Origin: Dehalococcoidales bacterium
GTDB lineage: Bacteria; Chloroflexota; Dehalococcoidia; Dehalococcoidales; RBG-16-60-22
DNA: 10,111 nucleotides
Direction of reading: 5' to 3'
NCBI GenBank assembly: GCA_030628245.1
Contig: DAOVRI010000055.1
Span: 1 to 10,111, forward strand
The position numbers were made by a program, and so were the translations under genes. This document shows, piece by piece, positions 1-8,096 of the stretch; the stretch's first letter is position 1, and each line of letters begins with the position of its first letter. The notes beneath the pieces were generated by a model. That model saw nothing but the letters and a program-made list of their open reading frames with translations. It ran no database searches and was not told the DNA's origin.

Positions 1-282
1 AAGGCTACAGGCCATCAGTTACAATGGGCCTAACACAATTAGAGGCGTTTGCTTCCAACAAGCTGTTCTTAAAGAGAAATACCCGCCCTTAGTCAAAAGT
101 GCGGCAGGCTGTGCACAGGCGATTTACACTAGCTTAACAATTTGAGTGTTTGTTACCTTAAGGGGAGTAAACAGAATGGACATTTGTTGCCCGATATTTC
201 CTCGAAACTATCCTATCTATCTCAATTTTCTGCATCCGTCATATGCTCTCGCCGGCGTTTCGTGTAATACAATTTGCTTTAT
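1..282. other. Upstream region with no confidently supported gene
   Basis: Nothing here is recognisable as a known gene. One plus-strand frame is open from the window edge (base 2) to a TGA at 143-145 and could be the last 47 codons of an upstream gene, but the peptide matches no family I know. A 36-codon ORF runs from ATG 176 to TGA 284-286. It has a reasonable Shine-Dalgarno (AGGGGAG, 161-167) eight bases before the ATG, and its stop lies inside the -35 box of the operon promoter. Its Cys- and Pro-containing product is also unrecognised. A weak imperfect stem (AGGCCAT near 9-15 with ATGGGCCT at 24-31) has no T-tract after it. Most of this stretch is best treated as intergenic leader. Confidence 0.4.
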
Positions 283-312
283 TTGACACGCCCCGTTTGA
301 AAGCTTTATAAA
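283..312 (+). promoter_or_regulatory. Sigma70-type promoter of the carboxylase-like operon
   Basis: A perfect -35 hexamer TTGACA (283-288) is followed by TATAAA (307-312, 18-base spacer) or TTATAA (306-311, 17-base spacer). Transcription would begin near 318-320, leaving a leader of about 30 bases before the ATG at 349. It is the only strong promoter-like match seen upstream of the five-gene unit. The short gaps between those genes suggest that it drives all of them. No clear operator repeat is visible around it. Confidence 0.6.
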
Positions 313-348
313 TATAGATACTTGCATTGAGAAATCGCGGGGGCTCAA

Positions 349-2367
349 ATGAAATTCACCATTGATATAGATAACGGCGGGACTTTTACTGACGGCTTTT
401 TTACCGGTGATGGACGTATCGAATGGGTCAAGGTGGACACGACCCCTCATGACCTGGCGGTGTGTTTCCTCAAGTGCATCGAAGAAGGTGCCGTGAAGTT
501 CGGGCTCACCGTGCCACAATTGCTCCATAGCACGGAGGTGATAAGGTTTTCCACCACCCATGCCACCAACACTCTGCTCCAGAGGTCAGGACCCCGGCTG
601 GGCTTGATTGTGACCAGAGGATTTGAAGAAAGTCTCTACTCATCAGCTGCCAGGAGCCCGGCGCTTGATTTCATCATTCCCGCCGGGATGGTCGTCGGTA
701 TCGGCGAGACGGCGGGCAAAGGTTCCGTGGATAACGAGCAGGTGAAGCTGGCCATACGCAACCTTCTGGGGCGCGGGGCGAGGATTATCGTGGTCAGCCT
801 TTATCGCGCCCATCTGGACCCGACCGGCGAGTTGAAGGTCAGAGAGATAGCCAATGACGACTATCCGAAGCACTACCTGGGTGCCGTACCACTGTTGCTC
901 TCCAGTGAGGTCAGCACCAGCACCGATGAGGCTTCACGAACCAGTGTGGCCCTGCTTAATGCCTATTTCCATCCGGATATGGTCCATTTTCTCTACAAGG
1001 CCGAAGATGATGTCAGAAAGCTGGGCTACCGCAAGCCGCTTCTGGTGGTACATGCCGATGGCGGCGTCGCCCGGGTGGCCAAGACAACGGCCATCATGAC
1101 CCATAACTCCGGACCTTCGGCCGGTGTGCTCGGCACCACCTATATGAGCCGGCTGTACCAACTGCCTTATGTGGCCAGCCTGGATATCGGCGGCTCCAGC
1201 GCCGATATCAGCCTGGTGATTAACGGCCAGCACGGCTACAAGCGTGAGGCCATGCTGGAGGGAATACCGGTGAAACTGCCGGTCATCGAGGTTTACCCGA
1301 CGGCGGCGGGTGGCGGCTCGATAGCAAGACCTGGGGGTAAGCAACAGGTAAAGGTGGGTCCGGATAGTGCCGGGGCCATGCCCGGCCCGGCCTGTTACGG
1401 ACTGGGGGGTAGGGAGGCGACCTCCACCGACGCCTGTGTAGTCCTCGGCTATATCGACCCGGACTACTTCCTGGGCGGTAAGCGGAGGCTGGATGCGGGC
1501 CTGGCCAGGGAGGTTATCACCCAAAATCTGTCCAAACCGCTGGGCATCTCCATGGAAGCGTGCGGCCGGCTTATCATGGAGGCCATGGAAGATATTTGCG
1601 CCGAGGACATCGGTAATCTGATAAAGGCCGGGGGGTATAACCCGGCTGATTTTGTCCTCTTTTCTTTCGGAGGGGCGGGCAGCGTTTACTGCTGCGGCAT
1701 TGCCGATAAGGTAGTTATACCCAGGATATACTGCTTCCGCTTCAGTTCCGTTTTCAGCGCCTTTGGTTCTTCTTGTGCCGATGTCCTCCATACCTGCGAA
1801 TCTTTATCGAGGCTGCGTATCCGGCGCCAGGGCCGCCAATCACAAATACAGGAATTCAATAAGGTGGTAAAAGGGCTGATGGACTCGGTATTGAGGGACA
1901 TGAGAGGGGAGGGGTTCCCGCCGGAAAAGGTGTCCTTTTCCCTTGAGTTGGAAGTGGCCTCAGGAAGTGACGACTCGGTGCTGGAATCGCCCGTACCTCT
2001 GCTTGAGGGGCCGCCGGACATCGGCAGAATTTTCGATGCTTTTGCCAAGCAGAATAATTTTGCAAGTATCGAAGAACTGACAATACATCTTTTCCGGTTG
2101 CGGGCCACCAGCCCGGCCACCCACTCGCAACTGGCCACCCATGACTTCGCCGGGGCGAGCCCGGAGAAAGCCTTGAAAGGATACCGGGGCGTCTACTGGA
2201 AGGACGGCTTCACCCGGACGGCTATCTACGGGCAACTTACACTCGAATGCGGTAACGTTGTTACCGGGCCGGCTATCATCGAGAGCGATGACACGACGAT
2301 CCTGATTCCTCAGGGTAAGAAGTACACTGTGGATAATCTGCTCAACGGCGTCATCGAGTCGGCCTGA
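349..2367 (+). CDS. hyuA: HyuA-like ATPase subunit of an Apc-type ATP-dependent carboxylase (first copy)
   Basis: This 672-residue protein belongs to the hydantoinase A/5-oxoprolinase family; the symbol is a family label, not a proven activity. It has an N-terminal ASKHA-type nucleotide-binding motif (D8-NGGTFTD), a second such motif (D279-IGGSSAD286), the glycine-rich AAGGGS (319-324), VGPDSAGAMPGPACYG (336-351) and FGGAGSVY (440-447). The C-terminal GPAIIESDDTT segment is also typical. In acetophenone carboxylase two HyuA-like subunits are proposed to phosphorylate the ketone and bicarbonate. This gene sits where ApcA would be, and its length fits that 70 kDa subunit. Compared with the second copy, the region after residue 100 is shorter, the usual GGTS/T phosphate loop is GGSSAD, and the family's GGAGP-x-H is GGAGS-V-Y. 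It may therefore bind a different substrate or be less active. The start is ATG 349, directly before the conserved motif, with a weak GGGGG ribosome site (339-343). The substrate is unknown. Confidence 0.88.
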   Translation: MKFTIDIDNGGTFTDGFFTGDGRIEWVKVDTTPHDLAVCFLKCIEEGAVKFGLTVPQLLHSTEVIRFSTTHATNTLLQRSGPRLGLIVTRGFEESLYSSAARSPALDFIIPAGMVVGIGETAGKGSVDNEQVKLAIRNLLGRGARIIVVSLYRAHLDPTGELKVREIANDDYPKHYLGAVPLLLSSEVSTSTDEASRTSVALLNAYFHPDMVHFLYKAEDDVRKLGYRKPLLVVHADGGVARVAKTTAIMTHNSGPSAGVLGTTYMSRLYQLPYVASLDIGGSSADISLVINGQHGYKREAMLEGIPVKLPVIEVYPTAAGGGSIARPGGKQQVKVGPDSAGAMPGPACYGLGGREATSTDACVVLGYIDPDYFLGGKRRLDAGLAREVITQNLSKPLGISMEACGRLIMEAMEDICAEDIGNLIKAGGYNPADFVLFSFGGAGSVYCCGIADKVVIPRIYCFRFSSVFSAFGSSCADVLHTCESLSRLRIRRQGRQSQIQEFNKVVKGLMDSVLRDMRGEGFPPEKVSFSLELEVASGSDDSVLESPVPLLEGPPDIGRIFDAFAKQNNFASIEELTIHLFRLRATSPATHSQLATHDFAGASPEKALKGYRGVYWKDGFTRTAIYGQLTLECGNVVTGPAIIESDDTTILIPQGKKYTVDNLLNGVIESA

Positions 2368-2380
2368 GAAGGAGGAACCG

Positions 2381-2743
2381 ATGGGTACCAAGAGGCAGAT
2401 AACCGAATATCTGGATATCGACCTGGAAAAGGAACTCTGGTGCTGTAACCGCTGCGGACATGAGCTTATCTCCGCCAGAGAAAATTACAAAAAAGGGTGT
2501 CGGGTTTATGTCAGGAAAGACCCGAACACGATATATAACTCGCCATTGAAAGGCCCCTTTAGCTTTGCGCCGGACCCTACCTGGGCTATGCTGGTGGAGT
2601 TTTACTGCCCCGGTTGCGGCGTCATGGTGGAAAACGAAATGCTGCCGCCGGGCCATCCGGTTACGCACGACATCGAGCTGGATATCGATAAACTGAAAGA
2701 AAAATACTTATCGTCCGAGACGGATAAGCCGGCCAGGAAATAA
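2381..2743 (+). CDS. Small zinc-ribbon subunit, acetone carboxylase gamma-like
   Basis: This 120-residue protein has two CxxC knuckles, Cys22-x2-Cys25 and Cys76-x2-Cys79, each followed by Gly. This pattern fits a four-cysteine zinc ribbon and the acetone carboxylase gamma domain. Between them lies a basic, aromatic segment with a PDPTWAML stretch, where the small subunit would be expected to contact the large ones. In acetone and acetophenone carboxylases a subunit of about 15-20 kDa is part of the core complex, whereas ordinary hydantoinases and 5-oxoprolinases lack it. Its presence is the best local argument for a carboxylase rather than a simple cyclic-amide hydrolase. It starts 13 bases after the first HyuA-like gene with a strong AAGGAGG site (2369-2375), and the next gene follows closely, so co-transcription is likely. 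Zinc binding is inferred from the cysteines. Confidence 0.8.
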   Translation: MGTKRQITEYLDIDLEKELWCCNRCGHELISARENYKKGCRVYVRKDPNTIYNSPLKGPFSFAPDPTWAMLVEFYCPGCGVMVENEMLPPGHPVTHDIELDIDKLKEKYLSSETDKPARK

Positions 2744-2763
2744 CCAATAAGGCAGGTGTGATG

Positions 2764-4899
2764 ATGAAAGTCTCCCTTGATGTCGATATCGGTGGAACGT
2801 TTACCGACCTTTTCCTGAGTTATGATGGCAAGACTGTCTTTGCCAAAACGCCCACGACCGGATATAACCTTTCGGTTGGCTTCATGCGGGTGGTAAAAGA
2901 TGCCGCGGCCCTGCTTGGTATTTCCGTCAATGAGTTGCTGGGTAGCACTGAGGTTGTTCGCTATTCTACGACCATCGCCATGAACACGCTGCTGCAAAGG
3001 ACCGGCCCCAAGCTGGCGCTGATCACCACGGAAGGCTTTGAAGATATCGTGCCCATCGGCAAGGGGGCCTCGTGGTCGGACCAGCTGACCTTTCGGGAAA
3101 TCAGGAACCTGGCCCGCATCGTCAAGCCCGAGCCCATCATCTCCCGGGAAATGACGGTAGGCGTTAAAGAAAGGGTCAACTCCCGGGGGGAGATAGTCAG
3201 AACCCTGGACGAGGAAGATTTTCTGGAAAAGCTGCAATACCTGGTGGACCGGGGGGCCAGGGGATTCGTTGTCAGCCTGCTCTTCTCGTATGCCAACCCC
3301 ACCCACGAGAGGCGCATCGCCGAGATTATCCGCCGGGAATACCCGGACTTTTATCTGGGAGCTATGCCGGTGGTCCTTTCTTCGGAAGTAACACCCAAAC
3401 AGAATGAATATACGCGCACCGTTACCACGATATTGAATTCTTACCTTCATTACTCCATGTGGGAGCAGATTTCCGGCACGGGCGATGAACTGCGTAACTC
3501 CGGCTACGATAAGACTATCATGATGGTGCATAACAGCGGCGGCATGGCCGAGGTCTTCCGCACGGCGGCTATCCAGACTTTTAACGGGGGTCCGGTGGCC
3601 GGGCTCATCGGTGGGGCGAACGTTGGCAAGATACTGGGATATGACAACATCGTCGTCAGCGATATGGGCGGCACCAGCTTCGACCTGGGACTGGTCGTGG
3701 CCGGTAGCAGCCGGTTTTACCAGTATCATCCGCTCATCGACCGCTGGTGGGTAGACATGACCGTCCTGGAGACAAGGTCCATCGGGGCCGGCGGCGGCTC
3801 TATCGCCTGGCTGAACCCCGTTATGGGCAATCGATTGGAGGTCGGGCCACAGGGCGCCGGTTCTATGCCGGGGCCGGCCTCTTATAATCTGGGCGGCACT
3901 GACCCCACTGTCACTGACGCCGACATCGTGCTGGGCTATATCAACCCTGACTATTATCACGGCGGGCGTATGAAGCTGGATAAAGGCAGGGCGGGAGCGG
4001 CCGTCATGGATAAGGTTGCCAGGCCGCTGGGTATCGAGGTGGAAGAGGCGGCGCTGCTGATTAAAAAAATCGTCGATGCCAATATGGGCGATACCATCGC
4101 CAAGGAGACCTTCCTTAGGGGGTTCAAGCCCAATGATTTTATACTCTTTGCCTTCGGCGGGGCCGGGCCGACCCACTGCTGTTCCTACGGTCCCTACGCC
4201 GGGATAAATAAAATCGCTGTCTTCCCGTTCTCGCCGGTATTCTGTGCCTTCGGCTCCAGCACGATGGATATCCTGCATCTCTACGAACAATCGCTCCGCC
4301 TGCCCCTGCTGGCCCCGGGGACGATGAAACCCTTCGAGGATTACGATATCTTCAACAACACCGTAAAAAGCCTACAGGAGAAGGCCATTAAGGATATCAC
4401 CAATGAGGGATTTCCCGTTGAGTCTATTAAGTTCGGCCTGGAGATAGAAGCCAAGTACGGCGGGCAGCTTAACATCCTTCGCTTCATGTCGCCAATACTG
4501 TATATCAACAGCGAGGCCGATATCGCGGAGGTATATAAAGCCTTTGAGGATGAGTACTGTCGGGTCTATAACCGCATCTCTGCCTATCCCCAGGGGGGCG
4601 TGGATGTGCTTAACCTGATACTGCGCGCCACCGTGGACCACCCCAAGCCGGAACTGCCCACCTACCCCCGGGCCAAAGAGACGCCGGATTCCGAGGCATT
4701 GAAGAGCAAGAGAGACGCTTTCTGGGTGGAGTACGGCGAGTTCCGCCCGACACCTGTGTACGATGCCAGAGCGCTGAAGAACGGCAATATCATCAACGGT
4801 GCCGCTATCATTGAAGCCGAGGATACCACCATCGTGCTGCCGCCAATGCTCAAGCTATCCGTGGATAAATACCACAACTTTATACTGGAGATGACATAG
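2764..4899 (+). CDS. hyuA: HyuA-like ATPase subunit of an Apc-type ATP-dependent carboxylase (second copy)
   Basis: This is the more canonical of the two HyuA-like subunits, 711 residues from ATG 2764. Motifs in order are D8-IGGTFTD, D300-MGGTSFD307, GAGGGS (341-346), VGPQGAGSMPGPASYN (360-375) and FGGAGPTHCC (464-473). The C-terminal AAIIEAEDTT segment resembles the family's GPAIIE.DTT. The ASKHA motifs imply ATP-dependent phosphorylation of a carbonyl or bicarbonate. It corresponds in position and size to ApcC, the larger HyuA-like subunit of acetophenone carboxylase. GTG 2758, ATG 2761 and ATG 2764 are all in frame. ATG 2764 is preferred because it aligns exactly with the first copy's MK-start and leaves seven bases after the GGCAGG site (2751-2756). 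The usual CYG after PGPA is SYN here. The two copies share stretches such as STEV(I/V)R(F/Y)STT and NTLLQR, so they are paralogues that diverged long ago rather than a recent duplication. Confidence 0.9.
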   Translation: MKVSLDVDIGGTFTDLFLSYDGKTVFAKTPTTGYNLSVGFMRVVKDAAALLGISVNELLGSTEVVRYSTTIAMNTLLQRTGPKLALITTEGFEDIVPIGKGASWSDQLTFREIRNLARIVKPEPIISREMTVGVKERVNSRGEIVRTLDEEDFLEKLQYLVDRGARGFVVSLLFSYANPTHERRIAEIIRREYPDFYLGAMPVVLSSEVTPKQNEYTRTVTTILNSYLHYSMWEQISGTGDELRNSGYDKTIMMVHNSGGMAEVFRTAAIQTFNGGPVAGLIGGANVGKILGYDNIVVSDMGGTSFDLGLVVAGSSRFYQYHPLIDRWWVDMTVLETRSIGAGGGSIAWLNPVMGNRLEVGPQGAGSMPGPASYNLGGTDPTVTDADIVLGYINPDYYHGGRMKLDKGRAGAAVMDKVARPLGIEVEEAALLIKKIVDANMGDTIAKETFLRGFKPNDFILFAFGGAGPTHCCSYGPYAGINKIAVFPFSPVFCAFGSSTMDILHLYEQSLRLPLLAPGTMKPFEDYDIFNNTVKSLQEKAIKDITNEGFPVESIKFGLEIEAKYGGQLNILRFMSPILYINSEADIAEVYKAFEDEYCRVYNRISAYPQGGVDVLNLILRATVDHPKPELPTYPRAKETPDSEALKSKRDAFWVEYGEFRPTPVYDARALKNGNIINGAAIIEAEDTTIVLPPMLKLSVDKYHNFILEMT

Positions 4900-4914
4900 A
4901 GGAGGAAACATAAC

Positions 4915-6972
4915 ATGAGGCCAGACCCCAAAAAATTGCTGGAATGGATTAAGCCAAGTCCTCCTACGAAAGAGGAACGGGAATGTATGAAATTGCTGCA
5001 ACCCGGCGATTATGAAATTTATACCGAAAAGCTGAACAACTTCCTGCTCGAGTCCAAGGAGATCTTCATCAAACTGGGTGTCAGTAGTATGCTCCGTTCC
5101 GGAGACGTGGTCACCGGCATCTATACGCCCACCGGTGACATGGTGGCCGCCTGGTGTGGTACCTACCTCCATGCCGTCGTCGGCCAGCTGCCGATAAAGT
5201 ACGTGGCCGAAACATGGCTGAATGAGCCCACGGTGGGCTGTAAGGACGGCGATATCTTCTACTGCTCCGACCCCCTCTACGGAGGCATACATAACTGTGA
5301 CCAGATTGTCGTCATGCCCGTGTTCAATGATGGCGAGCTCATCGCCTGGACAAATGCCGCGGTACATCAGCCGGAGACCGGCGCCTGTGAACCGGGTGGG
5401 ATGCCCCTCACCGCCAAGACGAGGCACGATGAAGGCATGCTGCTCTCACCCATCAAGATAGGTGAGAACTTCCGTCTCCGTGAGGACCTGGTGGAGATGT
5501 GCGTCAACCTGATGTCGCGGGCGCCGCGCATGCAGGCAATTGACATGAGAGCCAGGTTGAGTGCCGCCGACCGCCTGCGGCAAAGAATTGTATCGCTGGC
5601 TCAGGAAAAGGGTAATGACTTTGTTAAAGGACTTTTCCGGCGAATAGTAATAGAGGCTGAGGAGGGCACCCGCCGCAGAATCAAGGAGTGGAATGATGGC
5701 ACCTACAGGGCGGTCACCTTTATCGATATCGTCGGGGAAAAACACCGGCTGGTGCGCAACTATCTCACCCTCCACAAGAAGGGCGATCAGCTCATCTGGG
5801 ACTTTACCGGCACCTCTCCTGAAACCGATAGCCCCCAGCACGCCATGCCGCATGCCCTGGCGGCTAATATCGCCATTCATTTGATGTCCTATTCCTTTAA
5901 TGACCTGCCGGTCTCAGCCGGGGTACTCGCTCCGATGGAGTTCATAGTACCAGACGGGTGCATGTTCAATCCTCACTATGAAGCGGCCCAGAGCAACAGC
6001 GCCCCCTCATGCCACGGCGGCATGACGCTGGGAACCATCTGCATGAGCAAGCTGATGTTTGATAGTCCCCAGCGTGAACTCGTAGCGTCGGCTACCGGTA
6101 ATACCGGCGTCGGCGTCCTTGTCTCCGGAACAAACCAGTGGGGCGTACCCATTTCTGATTTCCTAGCCTTCGGTCTCAATACCGAAGGGCACGGCGCCAG
6201 GACGGACATGGATGGTGTCGATGCCTTCGGTTTCTCCCACTGCCCCACCGGCCGGGCACCGGACGTTGAAGACATCGAAAATGAGTTCCAGTTCTTCAAC
6301 CTAGCGGCCAAGCTCAGCCGGGATAGCGGCGGTTTCGGCAAGTACCGCGGCGGCTCGGGCACTGAGGTAATTTATGCCGTAAATTACGTGGACTATGCCC
6401 TTTATAACAGCCATGTCAAAGGCAGTAAAGTGCGCAACTGCATCGGGCTGTTCGGCGGTTATCCCCCGCCCACGCTGCCTGGCATCGAGGTTAAGCACAC
6501 CAATATCTGGGAAAAGATGAGGAGAGGCGATAAAGACATCCCCACGGGCGCCATGCAGTTGATTACCGAAAGGACCATCCAGGGTGATTATGAGATTAGT
6601 AGCATATTCAAGAAGACCCATGTATTGGAAAACGGCGACCTCTGGGTCGTCTTCAGCGGCGGCGGTGGCGGTTATGGTGATGTGCTGGAAAGGGACGCCG
6701 GCATGGTCATGGATGATTTGAGGAAGGAACTCATTTCTCACTGGACGGTGGAAAACGTCTATCACGTGGCTTATGACCATGAAACCCTTGAAGTGGATGA
6801 AGGGAAAACAAAACAGCTCCGTCACAAGGAGAGGGGAAATAGAATATCCCGCGGTATGACCTGGGACGAGTTCGAGAAGGAATGGTCAAAGCTACGTCCT
6901 GACGAAGAGATACTGGAATATTACGGGTCATGGCCGGATGGCAGGAAAACGAGAGATATTATCAGAATGTAA
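4915..6972 (+). CDS. hyuB: HyuB-like catalytic subunit of an Apc/acetone carboxylase-type enzyme
   Basis: This 685-residue protein belongs to the hydantoinase B family. The signature GDIFYCSDPLYGGIHNCD (112-129) contains D119, H126 and D129, and H151 follows in a segment ending ETGACEPGGM (154-163). That ending resembles acetone and acetophenone carboxylase large subunits more than hydantoinases. Later marks are GGFGKYRGG (472-480) and the C-terminal glycine run followed by YGDVLERD (582-594), a hallmark of HyuB proteins. In the Apc core structure the equivalent beta subunit has its own fold and is where the activated substrates are thought to meet. The acidic and histidine residues above are plausible metal or substrate ligands, which is inference. 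A strong GAGGAGG site (4899-4905) precedes the ATG, only 15 bases after the previous gene. No disruption is visible. Confidence 0.9.
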   Translation: MRPDPKKLLEWIKPSPPTKEERECMKLLQPGDYEIYTEKLNNFLLESKEIFIKLGVSSMLRSGDVVTGIYTPTGDMVAAWCGTYLHAVVGQLPIKYVAETWLNEPTVGCKDGDIFYCSDPLYGGIHNCDQIVVMPVFNDGELIAWTNAAVHQPETGACEPGGMPLTAKTRHDEGMLLSPIKIGENFRLREDLVEMCVNLMSRAPRMQAIDMRARLSAADRLRQRIVSLAQEKGNDFVKGLFRRIVIEAEEGTRRRIKEWNDGTYRAVTFIDIVGEKHRLVRNYLTLHKKGDQLIWDFTGTSPETDSPQHAMPHALAANIAIHLMSYSFNDLPVSAGVLAPMEFIVPDGCMFNPHYEAAQSNSAPSCHGGMTLGTICMSKLMFDSPQRELVASATGNTGVGVLVSGTNQWGVPISDFLAFGLNTEGHGARTDMDGVDAFGFSHCPTGRAPDVEDIENEFQFFNLAAKLSRDSGGFGKYRGGSGTEVIYAVNYVDYALYNSHVKGSKVRNCIGLFGGYPPPTLPGIEVKHTNIWEKMRRGDKDIPTGAMQLITERTIQGDYEISSIFKKTHVLENGDLWVVFSGGGGGYGDVLERDAGMVMDDLRKELISHWTVENVYHVAYDHETLEVDEGKTKQLRHKERGNRISRGMTWDEFEKEWSKLRPDEEILEYYGSWPDGRKTRDIIRM

Positions 6973-7000
6973 CTGCTTCCGGTCTTGAGATAGGGATAAA

Positions 7001-7999
7001 ATGATTACCTCCAAGAGATTGGTCAGAGGGGCATTTGAATCGGCTGATTTGCCCCGGCTACCCTTTATCCCCTGGATATTCACCCATGCTGCCAGGCTGG
7101 AACAAATACCGCTGCGAAGGATATTCGCTGACCCGACTCAATATACAAAATGTCTCCACAATGCCCAGAAACTATATGGTTATGATGCTATCGTCAGCAG
7201 CTTTGATTCTTCCCTGGAAATGGAGATATGCGGTTACCCCGTAAACTGGAGGGGCGACTATGAAGCACCGGCAATCAGCCCGAATCCCGGATTTGACTTC
7301 GGTCGGCTTAAGGACGTCAACGTAGCAAGTGCCGCTAAAGCGGGCAGATTTGGTACCGTTATCGAGTCCTTACGACGCATTAACGGGGTCGCGGGGCCAA
7401 ACCTGGCCCTGGTCGCCGTAATTAACGGTCCGCTGACCCTGACGGCGGGCCTATCGGGTAGAGACCCGCTTAAGAACTTTACCGAAAGGCCGGAGGAGGT
7501 TTCCGGGGCTATCGAGGCTGCTGCCGGGCTTATTTTGAAGGTAGTCCAGGTTTATTGCCAGATGGAACTGGATATTATCGCTATCGCTGACAGACTGACG
7601 GCGGCTTTTCCAGCCGCACATTTACCCTGGCTAAAATCGATTTTCTCGCCTATTTTAGGCGTTATCCGGTTTTACAATGCCTTCTCTGTCCTGCTACCAG
7701 GCGAAGCATCACCGGATAATGTTGCCAATCTGTTAGACCTCGGTTTTGACGGGATGGTTGCCTCAGAAATTGATATGAATACCTGGAACAAATTAAAACG
7801 TGGGCGTTCCTGTATTTTAGGGAAAGCTATTCCTGCCCGTCTCCTCAACTCGGAACCAAGAGAGCTGCAAGCGTATTTAGAGAAATATTTACCGGAAAGA
7901 ATCGGGCCGGGCGTATTCCTGACGACAGACTGGGAGGTGCCGCCGGAGACGCCGCCCGATAATGTGCATCTGGTGATGAATATGGTATCTAAACCATAA
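7001..7999 (+). CDS. Uroporphyrinogen-decarboxylase-fold protein, possible epsilon-like subunit
   Basis: This 332-residue protein has the length and layout of the URO-D/MtaA superfamily: an N-terminal LPFIPW segment, ChNAxKLYGYDAI, NGPLTLTAGLSG and the late LGFDGM and C-terminal PPETPPDN (313-320). It is not a haem-pathway UroD because the N-terminal arginine motif (RQAGR) is absent. The zinc ligands of corrinoid methyltransferases such as MtaA are also missing. Where those enzymes have HxCG there is VLLPGEA (230-236), and where they have a late Cys there is TTDWE (308-312). It starts 28 bases after the HyuB-like gene with an AGGG site (6992-6995) and is probably in the same transcript. Its place and size correspond to ApcE, the loosely attached 34 kDa subunit of acetophenone carboxylase. 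I cannot confirm from memory that ApcE has this fold. A substrate-binding or accessory role is the best inference. Confidence 0.75.
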   Translation: MITSKRLVRGAFESADLPRLPFIPWIFTHAARLEQIPLRRIFADPTQYTKCLHNAQKLYGYDAIVSSFDSSLEMEICGYPVNWRGDYEAPAISPNPGFDFGRLKDVNVASAAKAGRFGTVIESLRRINGVAGPNLALVAVINGPLTLTAGLSGRDPLKNFTERPEEVSGAIEAAAGLILKVVQVYCQMELDIIAIADRLTAAFPAAHLPWLKSIFSPILGVIRFYNAFSVLLPGEASPDNVANLLDLGFDGMVASEIDMNTWNKLKRGRSCILGKAIPARLLNSEPRELQAYLEKYLPERIGPGVFLTTDWEVPPETPPDNVHLVMNMVSKP

Positions 8000-8063
8000 T
8001 TCCTTAGCTCTTGCCAGTCATGGAGCCGGAAACCTGACCATCATTGCCAATGTACGGAAATAG

Positions 8064-8087
8064 ACCTTTAGTCCCTAAAGGTGGAGG
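8064..8087 (+). promoter_or_regulatory. Hairpin abutting the Shine-Dalgarno of the cysteine hydrolase gene
   Basis: A perfect 7-bp inverted repeat, ACCTTTA (8064-8070) and TAAAGGT (8076-8082), with a five-base loop ends exactly where the GGAGG ribosome site (8083-8087) of the next gene begins. In mRNA the stem would stand directly beside the ribosome site and could tune translation. As DNA it could be an operator. Neither is proven. Confidence 0.35.
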
Positions 8088-8096
8088 TAAGTAATC

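Noticed and set aside
176..286. 36-codon ORF with a fair Shine-Dalgarno before the operon promoter
   Set aside because: It is too short and unrecognised, and its stop lies inside the -35 box. It is noted in the upstream-region entry but not called as a gene.
934..1791. Minus-strand open frame of 285 codons opposite the first HyuA-like gene
   Set aside because: It is antisense to conserved coding sequence, without a recognisable domain or ribosome site.
2602..4290. Long minus-strand open frame (562 codons) opposite the small subunit and second HyuA-like genes
   Set aside because: It is antisense to two well-supported genes, has low-complexity Gly/Asp/His-rich composition and no family motif. 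It is a by-product of GC-rich codon use.
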